The notes beneath the pieces were generated by a model. The model searched no databases, had not been told where the DNA came from, and saw only the letters and a program-made list of their open reading frames with translations. Below are positions 19,074 through 28,309 of a stretch of 64,000 nt of DNA, piece after piece. Within the stretch, counting starts at the first letter, position 1, and the number at the start of each line of letters is the position of its first letter. The stretch is taken from positions 1 to 64,000 of the forward strand of contig CAJUMU010000003.1 of assembly GCA_910587675.1 (NCBI GenBank), written 5' to 3'. A program made the position numbers and the translations under genes. This DNA comes from an uncultured Alistipes sp. (lineage in GTDB: Bacteria; Bacteroidota; Bacteroidia; Bacteroidales; Rikenellaceae).

Positions 19074-21098
19074 ATGAAATTAGGATATAATAAAATATTT
19101 ACGGTAGCGGCATCGGCCCTCATGCTCGCCTCGTGCGACTTTTTGGACGTGGCCCCCGCGCAGCGCGCGACGATGAACGATGCCTTGAAAAACAAAGCCA
19201 ACACCGAGAGCTGGGTGTACGGTAACTTCAATCAAGTCGCTGAGAAAAGCCCTGTTACGCACAGCGTGTACGAAGGTTCGACGGACGAATACACCGAACC
19301 TCGCATTTGGGACTATGACTGCCACCGCGTAGCTTTCGGTACACTTAACGCCACCAACGTGGGCGACTCCTATTTCCGCCATATCTATGGCCAGATCTCG
19401 AATTGCCACCTGTTCCTGCGCGAGCTGGAGCGTCAGAACCCCGCTTTCCTCACCGAGCAGGACAAGGCTCTCTACCGCGCCCAGATGAAGTTCGTAAAGG
19501 CATACTACTACTTCCGTATCCTCAACCTCTTCGGTCCCTGCCCGATCATCGACGAGTTCGTGGAGCCGTCAACCACCAAGGATCAGTTCCCGGGCCGTTC
19601 GCACTACGACTATTGCGTAAACTACATATGCAATCTGCTCGACGAGGCGTATCCCGATCTGCCGGGCGAATATGCTCTCGACAACACCTACGGCGCAGGC
19701 AACAAGACCGCTTGCAAGGCTCTCAAGTCGCGCGTGCTACTTTATGCCGCGTCGCCTCTGTGGAACGGTCAGGCTCCATGGGCCAACTGGACCAACCAAG
19801 GCAAGTACGAGACCCCGGGCTACGGCGACCAGCTCGTAAGCAAGACTTTCGACCTCAATAAGTGGATTTCGGCCAAGCAGGCCGCCGAGGATGCTATCAC
19901 TACCGCCAAGCAATTCGGTCGCGAGTTGATGCAGATCGAGACGGCGCTCACCATGGCCCAGCAGATGCAGATTCCCATCCAGCAGAAAGACGGCGGCAAC
20001 TATCTGCCCGTTCTCTTCAGCGACGACCCCGCCACCGAAGATGTCAACGAGGCGGAAGTGGAGATGGAGAACTTCGCCAACCGCGTGATGCTTATGCGTC
20101 TGGTGATGGCGTCGGACGAGACGATGGGCAACAAGGAGCTTATCTGGACCTATCACTCGTCAGGCAATATCGGTCTGGCCGAGGCCAAGCCCCGCAACGT
20201 TATCGAGAACTCGTCGGGCCAGTGGGTCGGCGGATGGTCGGGTATGAGCCCAACGCTCAACATCGTGGAGCAGTTCTACACCAAGGACGGCAAACGTCCC
20301 ATCGAGGATCCCAACTTCGCCGAGGAGAGCGAGTGGCTGAAGTCGGCAGGTTTGGACCGTTCGGACATCATCAAACTCAACGCCAACCGCGAGCCCCGTT
20401 TCTACGCGTGGATCCACTTCGACGGTTGCGACGTCGGTCCCCTCATCAACAACGGCAAGCCCATCCGCTTGGACCTCAAGTCGAGCGACCGCGGCAAGGA
20501 CGGCGCTTGCAACTCGGGTTACAACTACTCGCAGGCTAACCGCGACTTGAACCAGTCGGGTTACCTCATAGACAAATTCTTCTCGCCCGCCGTACGTTGG
20601 ACCAGCAGCTCTTACAGCACCAACCAGCGCACCTATCCCGTGGCTCTGTTCCGCATGGCCGAGCTTTACCTCAACATGGCCGAATGCTGCGCCGAGATCT
20701 ACATGAACAACGGCGACGAGGCCGAACTGGATGCCGCTTTGGCCAACCTCAACGAGATCCGTCTCCGCGCAGGCGTTCCCGCGCTCACCAAGGAGGATTG
20801 CAAGGATAAGTCAATCCGCGAGTGGGTACGCAACGAACGCACCATCGAGCTGTTCCGCGAGGGTCACCGCTACTACGACCTGCGTCGTTGGGTCGACTGC
20901 GAGAAGCATCTGGCACAGGGCGTTCGCGAGGGTCTCGACGCTTTCGTAAGCAAGCGCGTCAACCCCACTTTCGAGCAGTTCAACAAGCGCGTGAAAGTCG
21001 ACGGCGACTTCGTATGGAACAACCGCATGTATCTGTTGCCCATCCAGTCTCAGGAGCTTTACTCGAACCCGCAGATGGTACAGGCACCCGGTTATTAG
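19074..21098 (+). CDS. SusD/RagB family glycan-binding lipoprotein
   Basis: Surface lipoprotein that binds glycan and caps the SusC channel. The signal peptide ends in the lipobox LASC (Cys21). The body shows SusD-type helical TPR features (AQMKFVKAYYYFRILNLFGPCPII; ACKALKSRVLLYAASPLWNG) and the C-terminal RagB signature (IREWVRNERTIELFREGHRYYDLRRW). At 674 residues it is longer than SusD itself (about 550), so extra loops are present. It follows susC by 24 bp and precedes the DUF1735 lipoprotein by 26 bp. Confidence 0.94.
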   Translation: MKLGYNKIFTVAASALMLASCDFLDVAPAQRATMNDALKNKANTESWVYGNFNQVAEKSPVTHSVYEGSTDEYTEPRIWDYDCHRVAFGTLNATNVGDSYFRHIYGQISNCHLFLRELERQNPAFLTEQDKALYRAQMKFVKAYYYFRILNLFGPCPIIDEFVEPSTTKDQFPGRSHYDYCVNYICNLLDEAYPDLPGEYALDNTYGAGNKTACKALKSRVLLYAASPLWNGQAPWANWTNQGKYETPGYGDQLVSKTFDLNKWISAKQAAEDAITTAKQFGRELMQIETALTMAQQMQIPIQQKDGGNYLPVLFSDDPATEDVNEAEVEMENFANRVMLMRLVMASDETMGNKELIWTYHSSGNIGLAEAKPRNVIENSSGQWVGGWSGMSPTLNIVEQFYTKDGKRPIEDPNFAEESEWLKSAGLDRSDIIKLNANREPRFYAWIHFDGCDVGPLINNGKPIRLDLKSSDRGKDGACNSGYNYSQANRDLNQSGYLIDKFFSPAVRWTSSSYSTNQRTYPVALFRMAELYLNMAECCAEIYMNNGDEAELDAALANLNEIRLRAGVPALTKEDCKDKSIREWVRNERTIELFREGHRYYDLRRWVDCEKHLAQGVREGLDAFVSKRVNPTFEQFNKRVKVDGDFVWNNRMYLLPIQSQELYSNPQMVQAPGY

Positions 21099-21124
21099 TA
21101 GCAATCTTTCAAGCAAACTAAAAG

Positions 21125-22561
21125 ATGAAACATATAGTTAAAATAAGTCTTGCCGCAGCGGCGATGCTCTCGCTGGCAGCGTGCGACAACTCGGATTTCG
21201 AGTTGGACAATCTGATCCCCGACAAGTTCAAACGCGTCGTATGTATCCAGAACGAGCAGAAAGCCGATCTCGAACTCTTCGACGTGGGTCTGGCGCTCGA
21301 TACCGAGATCACCGTATTGCGCTCGGGCGGCGATCCGTCGCTCGACGCGGCCACCGCGCTCGCCACGATGAGCGAGGAGGAGTTGACGCAGTTCAACGCA
21401 GATTACAAATTGCTCGATCCTTCGTACTACACCGTACCTGCCAATATCGACTTCGCGAGCGAGGAGCGTTACAAGAACGTGAAGATCTCGTTCACGACCG
21501 AGGCCATCAAGGATATAAAGGAGAACTGCAACGACGGCACCTATTACATGGCTCTGAAATTGCAGCAGCAGGGCGAAACCACCGTCGACACCGACAAGTA
21601 CTACATCCTGCGCCGCATCGTGGTCAAGGACGCCACCATCGACTTCGGTCTGCGCAGCGGCGTGACGAACCTGAGCTCGTCGAACTCGCAGTTCACCGTG
21701 AGCCTGCCCTTCACCAACACCGATTTCAACATCGCGTGGGACATGGAGATCAGCAACGCCTTCGACGACGACGAGTCGACCGAGCTGGGCAACTCGCTGC
21801 CCGCCAAGTATGCCCGCACAGGCATGCCTCTGGAGGCTATCCCCGCAGCCGACGTCAAGACGATGGACCCGGGCACCAACAGCGTGACTTACGAGATAAG
21901 CATGCCCGAGGGAACGCCTTACGGTGTATACTGGCTGAATGTGAAGATGTCTAACCCCACTCTCAACGAGATACCCATCGCTTCGGTTGAGGGCGACGTG
22001 GAGGCGATCATCCGTTACGAGTACATGCCCGATGTATCGGTAACATCGCTCCTGACCGCGCTGAACGGTTCGGCGACGGCTCTCGACCGCACGAATTGGG
22101 TATTCAGCCCCGAGTCGGTGCAGAGCAGCAATCCTCCCACGCTGGCCCTCGACGGCGACACCGGCAATTTCTGGGAGAACCGTTGGGGCAGCAGCGGATA
22201 CGGTCCTTACAGCTTGCCGTTCAACGCCGTTCTCGACTTCGGTTCGAAACAGAAAGTGAACATTCTGGAGCCTTGGCGTCGTCCGGGCGACTATGTGACC
22301 GACACCAAGACGATCGAGGTTTACGCTGCCGAAACGGTCGATTACAGCAACAAGGAGTCGATCCAATACGGAGACCTCACTTACCTCGGAACTTGCGAGT
22401 TCGGCAACACGTCGAACAGAAATCAGGCGCAGTTGTTCGCGCTCGATCCCGCCGAAACCCGATACCTCATCATGCGATTCGTCGGCACCAACCGAGGCAG
22501 CTGCGCATCGCTGGCCGAGATCGGAGCTTGGTCGACCGCGACGGCAGCCGTGACCGAATAA
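21125..22561 (+). CDS. SusE-like lipoprotein: DUF1735 plus F5/8 type C domain
   Basis: Probable surface glycan-binding lipoprotein. The lipobox LAAC gives Cys20. Residues about 35-290 resemble DUF1735 (beta-sandwich, with TYYMALKLQQQGET and the paired PEGTPYGVYWLNVKM region). Residues about 330-470 resemble a discoidin (F5/8 type C, CBM32-like) domain: LALDGDTGNFWENRW, PFNAVLDFGSKQKVN and TRYLIMRFVGTN. Third gene of the susCD operon, before two hairpins, the second a strong terminator. The two-domain layout suggests an accessory surface glycan-binding protein; the ligand is unknown. Confidence 0.85.
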   Translation: MKHIVKISLAAAAMLSLAACDNSDFELDNLIPDKFKRVVCIQNEQKADLELFDVGLALDTEITVLRSGGDPSLDAATALATMSEEELTQFNADYKLLDPSYYTVPANIDFASEERYKNVKISFTTEAIKDIKENCNDGTYYMALKLQQQGETTVDTDKYYILRRIVVKDATIDFGLRSGVTNLSSSNSQFTVSLPFTNTDFNIAWDMEISNAFDDDESTELGNSLPAKYARTGMPLEAIPAADVKTMDPGTNSVTYEISMPEGTPYGVYWLNVKMSNPTLNEIPIASVEGDVEAIIRYEYMPDVSVTSLLTALNGSATALDRTNWVFSPESVQSSNPPTLALDGDTGNFWENRWGSSGYGPYSLPFNAVLDFGSKQKVNILEPWRRPGDYVTDTKTIEVYAAETVDYSNKESIQYGDLTYLGTCEFGNTSNRNQAQLFALDPAETRYLIMRFVGTNRGSCASLAEIGAWSTATAAVTE

Positions 22562-22576
22562 CACTCTGCGGGGCGA

Positions 22577-22606
22577 CTGTCCGCGACTCGTCGATGTCGC
22601 GGACAG
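22577..22606 (+). terminator. 11-bp hairpin after the susCD operon
   Basis: CTGTCCGCGAC pairs perfectly with GTCGCGGACAG across 8 nt. No T run follows, so this may stabilise the 3' end rather than terminate alone. Confidence 0.5.
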
Positions 22607-22645
22607 TTCGACCTCGCAACAGCCATCGAGCTGCGAACGCAATGC

Positions 22646-22685
22646 AATGCCCGCAGACGACTGATCTGCGGGCATTTTTATTTTT
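22646..22685 (+). terminator. strong rho-independent terminator of the susCD operon
   Basis: AATGCCCGCAGA (22646-22657) pairs with TCTGCGGGCATT (22665-22676). TTTATTTTT follows. It separates the susCD operon from the AraC-type regulator. Confidence 0.85.
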
Positions 22686-22757
22686 CGCCGCATGAACTCC
22701 GCTCGCAAGGCGGCGTTCGTTTTGAGTAAACAAACGTATCGTATTCGAATTTCGAGA

Positions 22758-23597
22758 ATGAGACGGACATACATAATAACGGTTATCTGCATCATGTTGC
22801 ATGTGTTGGTCCCGCAGGCCCGCGAGAGCCGCGCGGATGCCGACACGCAGCCGCTTTCGGCAGAGCTTACCGCCCCGTCTTCGACCGAAACGGGTACGGG
22901 CATATCGAGAAGCGACGACAATACTATAATCATACGCATTCGCCTCCCCGAGACTCGGACCATAGTGCTCATGTTCGTCGGAGCGTTGCTCTTCGCGACG
23001 GTAGTAATCGTCCTGCGCCGACGCAACCGACACGACGCGCCGCAACCGCCGCTGCGAACCGATTCGGACGAACTCCGAAGGCTCGAAGCGCCGACGACAA
23101 ACGCGACGTCGGATACCGTCGAACACCCCGCACCTCTCGACAGCGACGACGCGGAGACTCCCGCCGTCAATAATACCGTCACCGACGAGAGCGAGACGAT
23201 ATCGCTCGCCGAAGCTCGCGAAGTCGACGAGGAGATCGGCGGCATCGACCTGCCCATGCTGGCTTCCCCGTCGAGCGGCGACATGCACATGTTGCAGCGT
23301 CTCAATGAATTCATCACGCAGCATATCAACGAAGTGGAATTGTCGGTCAACGATTTGGCCGCGGCCGTATATATGAGCCGTTCCAATCTTTTCCGCCGAC
23401 TGAAGACCCTTTACGGCATCACGCCCAACGAATATCTGCGCCGCAAACGGCTGCTGTTCGCCGCGGCGTTGCTCCGCCAGAACAGATACACGATCTCCGA
23501 CGTGTGTTTCATGGTCGGATTCAGTTCGCCGTCCTATTTCGCCTCTTGTTTCAAGAAGCACTTCGGCGTCCTGCCGAAAAACTACATCCGAAACTGA
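22758..23597 (+). CDS. membrane-anchored AraC-family regulator
   Basis: A 279-residue protein with three visible parts. Residues 1-20 are a signal-peptide-like or first membrane segment, followed by about 45 probably periplasmic residues. Residues 68-86 are a clear transmembrane helix with an Arg-rich cytoplasmic flank. After an acidic low-complexity linker (about 95-165) comes an AraC HTH_18 domain (about 175-279: MSRSNLFRRLKTLYGITPNEYLRRKRL; ISDVCFMVGFSSPSYFASCFKKHFGV). There is no histidine kinase, receiver, TPR or propeller domain. The ATG at 22758 is preferred because it opens the hydrophobic segment; one at 22692 lies almost in the terminator. Next to the susCD operon, it is a likely regulator of it. 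Confidence 0.78.
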   Translation: MRRTYIITVICIMLHVLVPQARESRADADTQPLSAELTAPSSTETGTGISRSDDNTIIIRIRLPETRTIVLMFVGALLFATVVIVLRRRNRHDAPQPPLRTDSDELRRLEAPTTNATSDTVEHPAPLDSDDAETPAVNNTVTDESETISLAEAREVDEEIGGIDLPMLASPSSGDMHMLQRLNEFITQHINEVELSVNDLAAAVYMSRSNLFRRLKTLYGITPNEYLRRKRLLFAAALLRQNRYTISDVCFMVGFSSPSYFASCFKKHFGVLPKNYIRN

Positions 23598-23695
23598 CGC
23601 CCGCGACTCCCGCGCGCATCATCCGTCCGCGCGCTCAGCAATATCACTCCGCGCACGCAACGCGCAAGTAAATTACGAATTATACTCTCCGAATC

Positions 23696-23726
23696 TTGGA
23701 GAAACGCACGACGTATCGTAACTTTG
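23696..23726 (+). promoter_or_regulatory. promoter of the metF-metH operon
   Basis: TTG (23696-23698), 20 bp, TAACTTTG (23719-23726): a full consensus match. Transcription starting near 23733 leaves only about 50 nt before the metF ATG. Confidence 0.8.
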
Positions 23727-23784
23727 CCTTCGTTACACACATCGTCGACCGCCAATAGGACGACGAAAATTAAGGTAAAAGGTT

Positions 23785-24738
23785 ATGAGCGTCGCATCAT
23801 TCCTTGCCTCCGACCACCCCACGGCATTCTCCTTCGAAGTTCTGCCGCCCGTGCGGGGCAAGAGTATCGAACAGGTATTCAAGACCATAGATAAACTCAT
23901 GCCGTTCGATCCGGCATACGTCAACATCACCACCCACCGCACCGAGATCATCTATCGCGAGGTATCGGAGGGTGTGTTCCAACGCACCTCCGAACGCACG
24001 CGCCCGGGCACCGTGGCCATCGCCGCGGCCCTGCGGGGACGTTACGGCATCCCGACGGTGCCGCACGTAATATGCAGCGGCTTCACGCGCTCGGAGCTGG
24101 AGAACGAGTTCATCGACCTATCCTACCTCGGCATCACCGACCTGCTGGTTCTTCGCGGCGACCGCGCCAAGGGCGAAAACCGCTTCGTCGCGATGCCCGA
24201 CGGCCACGAACACGCCGCGGATCTGTGCCGTCAGGTGGTCGAGTTCAACGACGGGGCGATGATCGACGGCTCGCGCCACGAGCCTCTCGCCGAAAAGTTC
24301 TCGTTCGGCGTGGCGGGCTACCCCGAAAAGCACGACGAAGCGATGAATCCCGAGATCGACATCGAGCACCTCAAAACCAAGATCGAGGCGGGCGCGGAGT
24401 ATGTCGTGACGCAAATGTTCTTCGACAACCGACGTTTCTTCGACTTCGTCGCCCGCTGCCGCGCCGCGGGTATCGGCGTGCCGATCATCCCGGGCATCAA
24501 GCCCCTCACGGCGTTATCGCAACAGACGCTGCTGCCCAAAACATTCCACATCGACCTGCCCGAGGAGCTGGCGGGCGAGTTCCGCCGCTGCCGCACCAAC
24601 GACGACGCGAAGGCGTTGGGCGTGGAGTGGGGCATCGCGCAGGCACGCGAGCTCAAGGCCGCGGGGGTGCCGAGCATACACTTCTACTCGATGAACGCCG
24701 CCGCGAGCGTCGAGGCCATAGCAAAGGCAGTCTATTAA
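23785..24738 (+). CDS. metF: methylenetetrahydrofolate reductase
   Basis: Reduces 5,10-methylenetetrahydrofolate to 5-methyltetrahydrofolate, the methyl donor for the MetH enzyme encoded next. The 317-residue TIM barrel has FSFEVLPPVRGKSIEQ at the N-terminus, where the conserved Glu helps catalysis. It also shows HVICSGFTRSELENEFIDLSYLGITDLLVLRGD (folate/FAD binding) and the later GAEYVVTQMFFDNRRFFDFV and PIIPGIKPL segments. Length is slightly over E. coli MetF (296). It lies 32 bp before metH, so the pair forms the methyl-transfer step of methionine synthesis. Confidence 0.95.
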   Translation: MSVASFLASDHPTAFSFEVLPPVRGKSIEQVFKTIDKLMPFDPAYVNITTHRTEIIYREVSEGVFQRTSERTRPGTVAIAAALRGRYGIPTVPHVICSGFTRSELENEFIDLSYLGITDLLVLRGDRAKGENRFVAMPDGHEHAADLCRQVVEFNDGAMIDGSRHEPLAEKFSFGVAGYPEKHDEAMNPEIDIEHLKTKIEAGAEYVVTQMFFDNRRFFDFVARCRAAGIGVPIIPGIKPLTALSQQTLLPKTFHIDLPEELAGEFRRCRTNDDAKALGVEWGIAQARELKAAGVPSIHFYSMNAAASVEAIAKAVY

Positions 24739-24770
24739 TCCCGCGCGTCGCGCGCGCAAATCCTAAAGCG

Positions 24771-27700
24771 ATGGCAGAGACCATAGAAAACGCAATCCGC
24801 AACCGCATCCTCGTGCTCGACGGCGCGATGGGCACCATGATACAACGCGCGGGGCTCGCCGAGGCCGATTTCCGCGGCGAACTGTTCCGCGACCATCCCG
24901 TGAGGCTCGAGGGCGACAACGACATCCTCGTCCTCACGCGTCCCGACGTCATAGCCGACATCCACCGACTATATTTAGAGGCGGGGGCCGACATCATAGA
25001 GACCTGCACGTTCAACGCGCAAGCCATTTCGCAGGCCGAATACCGCACCGCGGAGCACGTCGCCCGCATGAACCTCGCCGCCGCGCGCATCGCCCGCGCC
25101 GAGGCCGACCGCATGAGTCGCCTCACGCCCGACCGTCCGCGCTTCGTGGCGGGATCGATCGGTCCCACGGGCAAGACGGCCTCCATGTCGCCCGACGTGG
25201 ACAATCCCGCTTTCCGCGCCGTCGATTTCGACACGCTCCGCGACGCCTATGCCGAACAGATCGGGGCCCTCGTCGAGGGAGGAGCAGATCTGCTGCTCGT
25301 CGAGACGGTCTTCGACACGCTCAACGCCAAAGCGGCCCTCGACGCGGCGCGCCTCGTTTTCGAAAGCTCGGGCCGACGCCTGCCCGTGATGCTGTCGTTC
25401 ACCATAGCCGACGCCGCGGGACGAACCCTCTCGGGACAGACGCCCGAAGCGTTGCTCGCATCGACAGCCCACGCCGACCTCTTCGCCGTGGGACTCAACT
25501 GCTCGTTCGGCGCCGAACAGATGACGCCCTACCTGCGTCGCATGGCCGAGATCGCCCCCTGCTACGTCAGCGCATACCCCAACGCGGGCATCCCCGACGC
25601 CATGGGACGTTACGACCAGACTCCCGAGATCATGGCCCGCAACATCGGCCGATTCATCGACGAGGGGATAGTGAATATAGTGGGCGGATGCTGCGGCTCC
25701 ACCCCCGAGCACATACGCGCCATCGCCGCCGAGGCAGCGCGCGCTGCCGCCGTACGCCGTCCCTCGAAAGGAGGCCTGCCATGGCTCGCGGGACTCGACG
25801 GCTTCGATCCCGACGGGGCGTTCGTCAACGTGGGCGAGCGTTGCAACGTGGCGGGCAGCCGCAAATTCCTGCGGCTCATAAAGGAGAAGTCGTACGACGA
25901 GGCGTTGGCCATAGCGCGGCGTCAGGTGCGCGACGGGGCGATGGTGATCGACGTCAACATGGACGACGGCATGATAGACGCCCGCTCCGAGATGGTGCGG
26001 TTCCTCAACCTCATGGCCTCCGATCCCGAGACGGCCCGCGTGCCGTGGATGATCGACTCGTCGCGCTTCGAGGTGATCGAGGCCGCGCTGAAGTGCATTC
26101 AGGGCAAACCGATAGTCAACTCGCTCTCGCTCAAGGAGGGCGAGGAGGTCTTTCTCGACCGTGCCCGCCGCGTGCGCGACATGGGCGCGGCGTTGGTGGT
26201 CATGGCGTTCGACGAGCAGGGGCAAGCCGCCTCGTTCGACCGCAAGGTCGAGGTGTGCCGACGCGCCTACCGCCTGCTCACCGAACGGCTCGGCTTCGAT
26301 CCGCACGACATAATCTTCGATCCCAACGTGCTCACCATCGCCACGGGCATGAAGGAGCACGACTCGTACGCCCTCGACTTCATCCGCGCGACGCGATGGA
26401 TACGCGACAATCTGCCCCATGCGCACGTGAGCGGCGGCGTGAGCAATCTGTCGTTCTCGTTCCGCGGCAACAACTATCTGCGCGAGGCCATGCACGCCGT
26501 GTTCCTCTGCCACGCCATCCGCGCGGGGCTGGACATGGCGATAGTCAACCCCTCGACCGCCGTCATGTACGAGGATATTCCGCTCGAACTGCGCGAAGCT
26601 CTGGAAGATGCCATACTCTGCCGACGCGACGACGCGGCAGAACGGCTCGTCGCCGCGGCCGACAAGTTCCGCGACGCTCCCGAGACCGAGAAGCGCGACG
26701 ACGGCGGCGCCGACCGACGCGCTGCGCCGTTCGAAGAGCGTCTGGCCGAGGCCCTGCGCCACGGCGACGACGAGCATCTGGAGGAGGATCTCGCCGAGGC
26801 CCTCGCCGCCTACCCCTCCGCTGCCGACATCATCGCGGGTCCGCTCATGCGCGGCATGACCCTCGTGGGCGAGCTGTTCGGCGCGGGCAAGATGTTCCTG
26901 CCGCAGGTGGTGAAGACCGCCCGCACGATGAAGCGCGCCACCGAGCTGCTGCAACCCCACATCGCGGCGTCGCAAACCGCCTCCGCGGCGCGCGGCAACG
27001 GCCGTTACCTGCTGGCCACCGTCAAGGGCGACGTGCACGACATAGGCAAAAACATAGTGGCTGTGATACTGGCCTGCAACGGATTCGAGGTCATAGACCT
27101 CGGAGTCATGACTCCCTCGGAGCGCATAGTGGAGGCGGCCATAGCCCACAACGCGGACTACATAGGGTTGAGCGGACTCATAACCCCGTCGCTCGACGAG
27201 ATGTGCCGCGTGGCCCGCGACCTGCGCGAAGCGGGCGTGCGCGCGCCGCTCTTCATCGGAGGCGCGACCACCTCGGCTCTGCACACGGCGGCCAAGATCG
27301 CGCCGCTGTACGACGGTCCCGTGTTCCATGTCAAGGACGCCGCGCAAAACCCCGTTCTGGCCATGCGTCTGGCGGGCGACGAGCGCGAACGCGCCATAGC
27401 ATGCCTGCGCTTCGAGCAGGAGCAGTTGCGACAGAGGATGCAGCGCGAGGCGAACGCGTCGCTGCCCGCGGCCGAGGCCTTGCGGCGCAAACTGCGCATC
27501 GACTGGTCGAAAGAACGGCTCGTCGCGCCGACATACGAGGGCGTGCGCATCTTCGACGACATGAAGATAGCCGACGTGCGCCCCTACATCAATTGGACCC
27601 ACTTTTTCAATCTTTGGGGGGTGCGCCGCGGAACGCCCGAGGCCGACAAGATCCTCGACGAGGCCGAACGCCTGCTCGACGGGATGGAGAAACGTCACGG

Positions 27701-28304
27701 CATACGCGCCGCCGCGGGCTTCTATCCCGCTTACGGCACCGACGACGCCATCGTCGTCAGCCACATCGCAGGCTGCCCCTGCTGCGGTGGCGTCGCCCGC
27801 CGAACCGTCATCGACACCCCGCGCCAAAGACGTCCCGACGCCGACCGAGAGTGCCTCGCGCTGGCCGACTTCGTGGCCCCCGAGGGAGCGGGCGACCACA
27901 TAGGGGTCTTCGCCGTCACGCTCTCGACCTCGTTCGTCGAGGAGCTGGAGCGACTGAAAGCCGAGGGTCGGCACTACGAATCGCTGCTCATGCAGAGCGT
28001 GGGCGACCGCCTCGCCGAAGCCGCGAGCGAGCGGCTCCACGCCGAGACGCGCCGCAAACTCTGGGGGTACGCGCCCGACGAGGACCTGACTCCGAAGCAG
28101 ATGTTCGGCGCGGCCTATAGCGGTATCCGCCCCGCCGTGGGCTACCCCTCGCTGCCCGACCAGCGGGCGATCTTCAAGCTCGCCGAGCTGATAGACTTCG
28201 CCTCGATAGGCATCCGCCTCACCGAGAACGGAGCCATGTACCCGCAGGCCTCCGTCTGCGGGCTCTACTTGGCCAGCCCCCACGCGCACTATTTCATCGT
28301 CTGA
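24771..28304 (+). CDS. metH: cobalamin-dependent methionine synthase
   Basis: Transfers methyl from methyltetrahydrofolate through cobalamin to homocysteine. All four modules are visible in 1177 residues. The homocysteine domain has zinc cysteines at Cys244 (GLNCS) and Cys307-Cys308 (GGCCGS). The pterin-binding domain follows (about 340-600). The B12 domain carries GDVHDIGKN, with His756 as cobalt ligand. The reactivation domain has the AdoMet motif RPAVGYP. The start at 24771 gives the canonical N-terminus; an open frame extends upstream through metF in another frame and is not used. The protein ends soon after the HAHYFIV strand, so it lacks the short C-terminal tail of E. coli MetH. The stop lies 5 bp from the stop of the convergent permease gene. 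Confidence 0.95.
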   Translation: MAETIENAIRNRILVLDGAMGTMIQRAGLAEADFRGELFRDHPVRLEGDNDILVLTRPDVIADIHRLYLEAGADIIETCTFNAQAISQAEYRTAEHVARMNLAAARIARAEADRMSRLTPDRPRFVAGSIGPTGKTASMSPDVDNPAFRAVDFDTLRDAYAEQIGALVEGGADLLLVETVFDTLNAKAALDAARLVFESSGRRLPVMLSFTIADAAGRTLSGQTPEALLASTAHADLFAVGLNCSFGAEQMTPYLRRMAEIAPCYVSAYPNAGIPDAMGRYDQTPEIMARNIGRFIDEGIVNIVGGCCGSTPEHIRAIAAEAARAAAVRRPSKGGLPWLAGLDGFDPDGAFVNVGERCNVAGSRKFLRLIKEKSYDEALAIARRQVRDGAMVIDVNMDDGMIDARSEMVRFLNLMASDPETARVPWMIDSSRFEVIEAALKCIQGKPIVNSLSLKEGEEVFLDRARRVRDMGAALVVMAFDEQGQAASFDRKVEVCRRAYRLLTERLGFDPHDIIFDPNVLTIATGMKEHDSYALDFIRATRWIRDNLPHAHVSGGVSNLSFSFRGNNYLREAMHAVFLCHAIRAGLDMAIVNPSTAVMYEDIPLELREALEDAILCRRDDAAERLVAAADKFRDAPETEKRDDGGADRRAAPFEERLAEALRHGDDEHLEEDLAEALAAYPSAADIIAGPLMRGMTLVGELFGAGKMFLPQVVKTARTMKRATELLQPHIAASQTASAARGNGRYLLATVKGDVHDIGKNIVAVILACNGFEVIDLGVMTPSERIVEAAIAHNADYIGLSGLITPSLDEMCRVARDLREAGVRAPLFIGGATTSALHTAAKIAPLYDGPVFHVKDAAQNPVLAMRLAGDERERAIACLRFEQEQLRQRMQREANASLPAAEALRRKLRIDWSKERLVAPTYEGVRIFDDMKIADVRPYINWTHFFNLWGVRRGTPEADKILDEAERLLDGMEKRHGIRAAAGFYPAYGTDDAIVVSHIAGCPCCGGVARRTVIDTPRQRRPDADRECLALADFVAPEGAGDHIGVFAVTLSTSFVEELERLKAEGRHYESLLMQSVGDRLAEAASERLHAETRRKLWGYAPDEDLTPKQMFGAAYSGIRPAVGYPSLPDQRAIFKLAELIDFASIGIRLTENGAMYPQASVCGLYLASPHAHYFIV

Positions 28305-28309
28305 CGGCC

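Noticed and set aside
23727..23784. Riboswitch before metF
   Set aside because: The predicted leader of about 50 nt is too short, and I see no cobalamin-box or SAM-type stems in it.
24072..24770. Upstream extension of the metH frame into metF
   Set aside because: It overlaps metF in another frame and adds a low-complexity arginine-rich segment. The canonical MetH start is at 24771.
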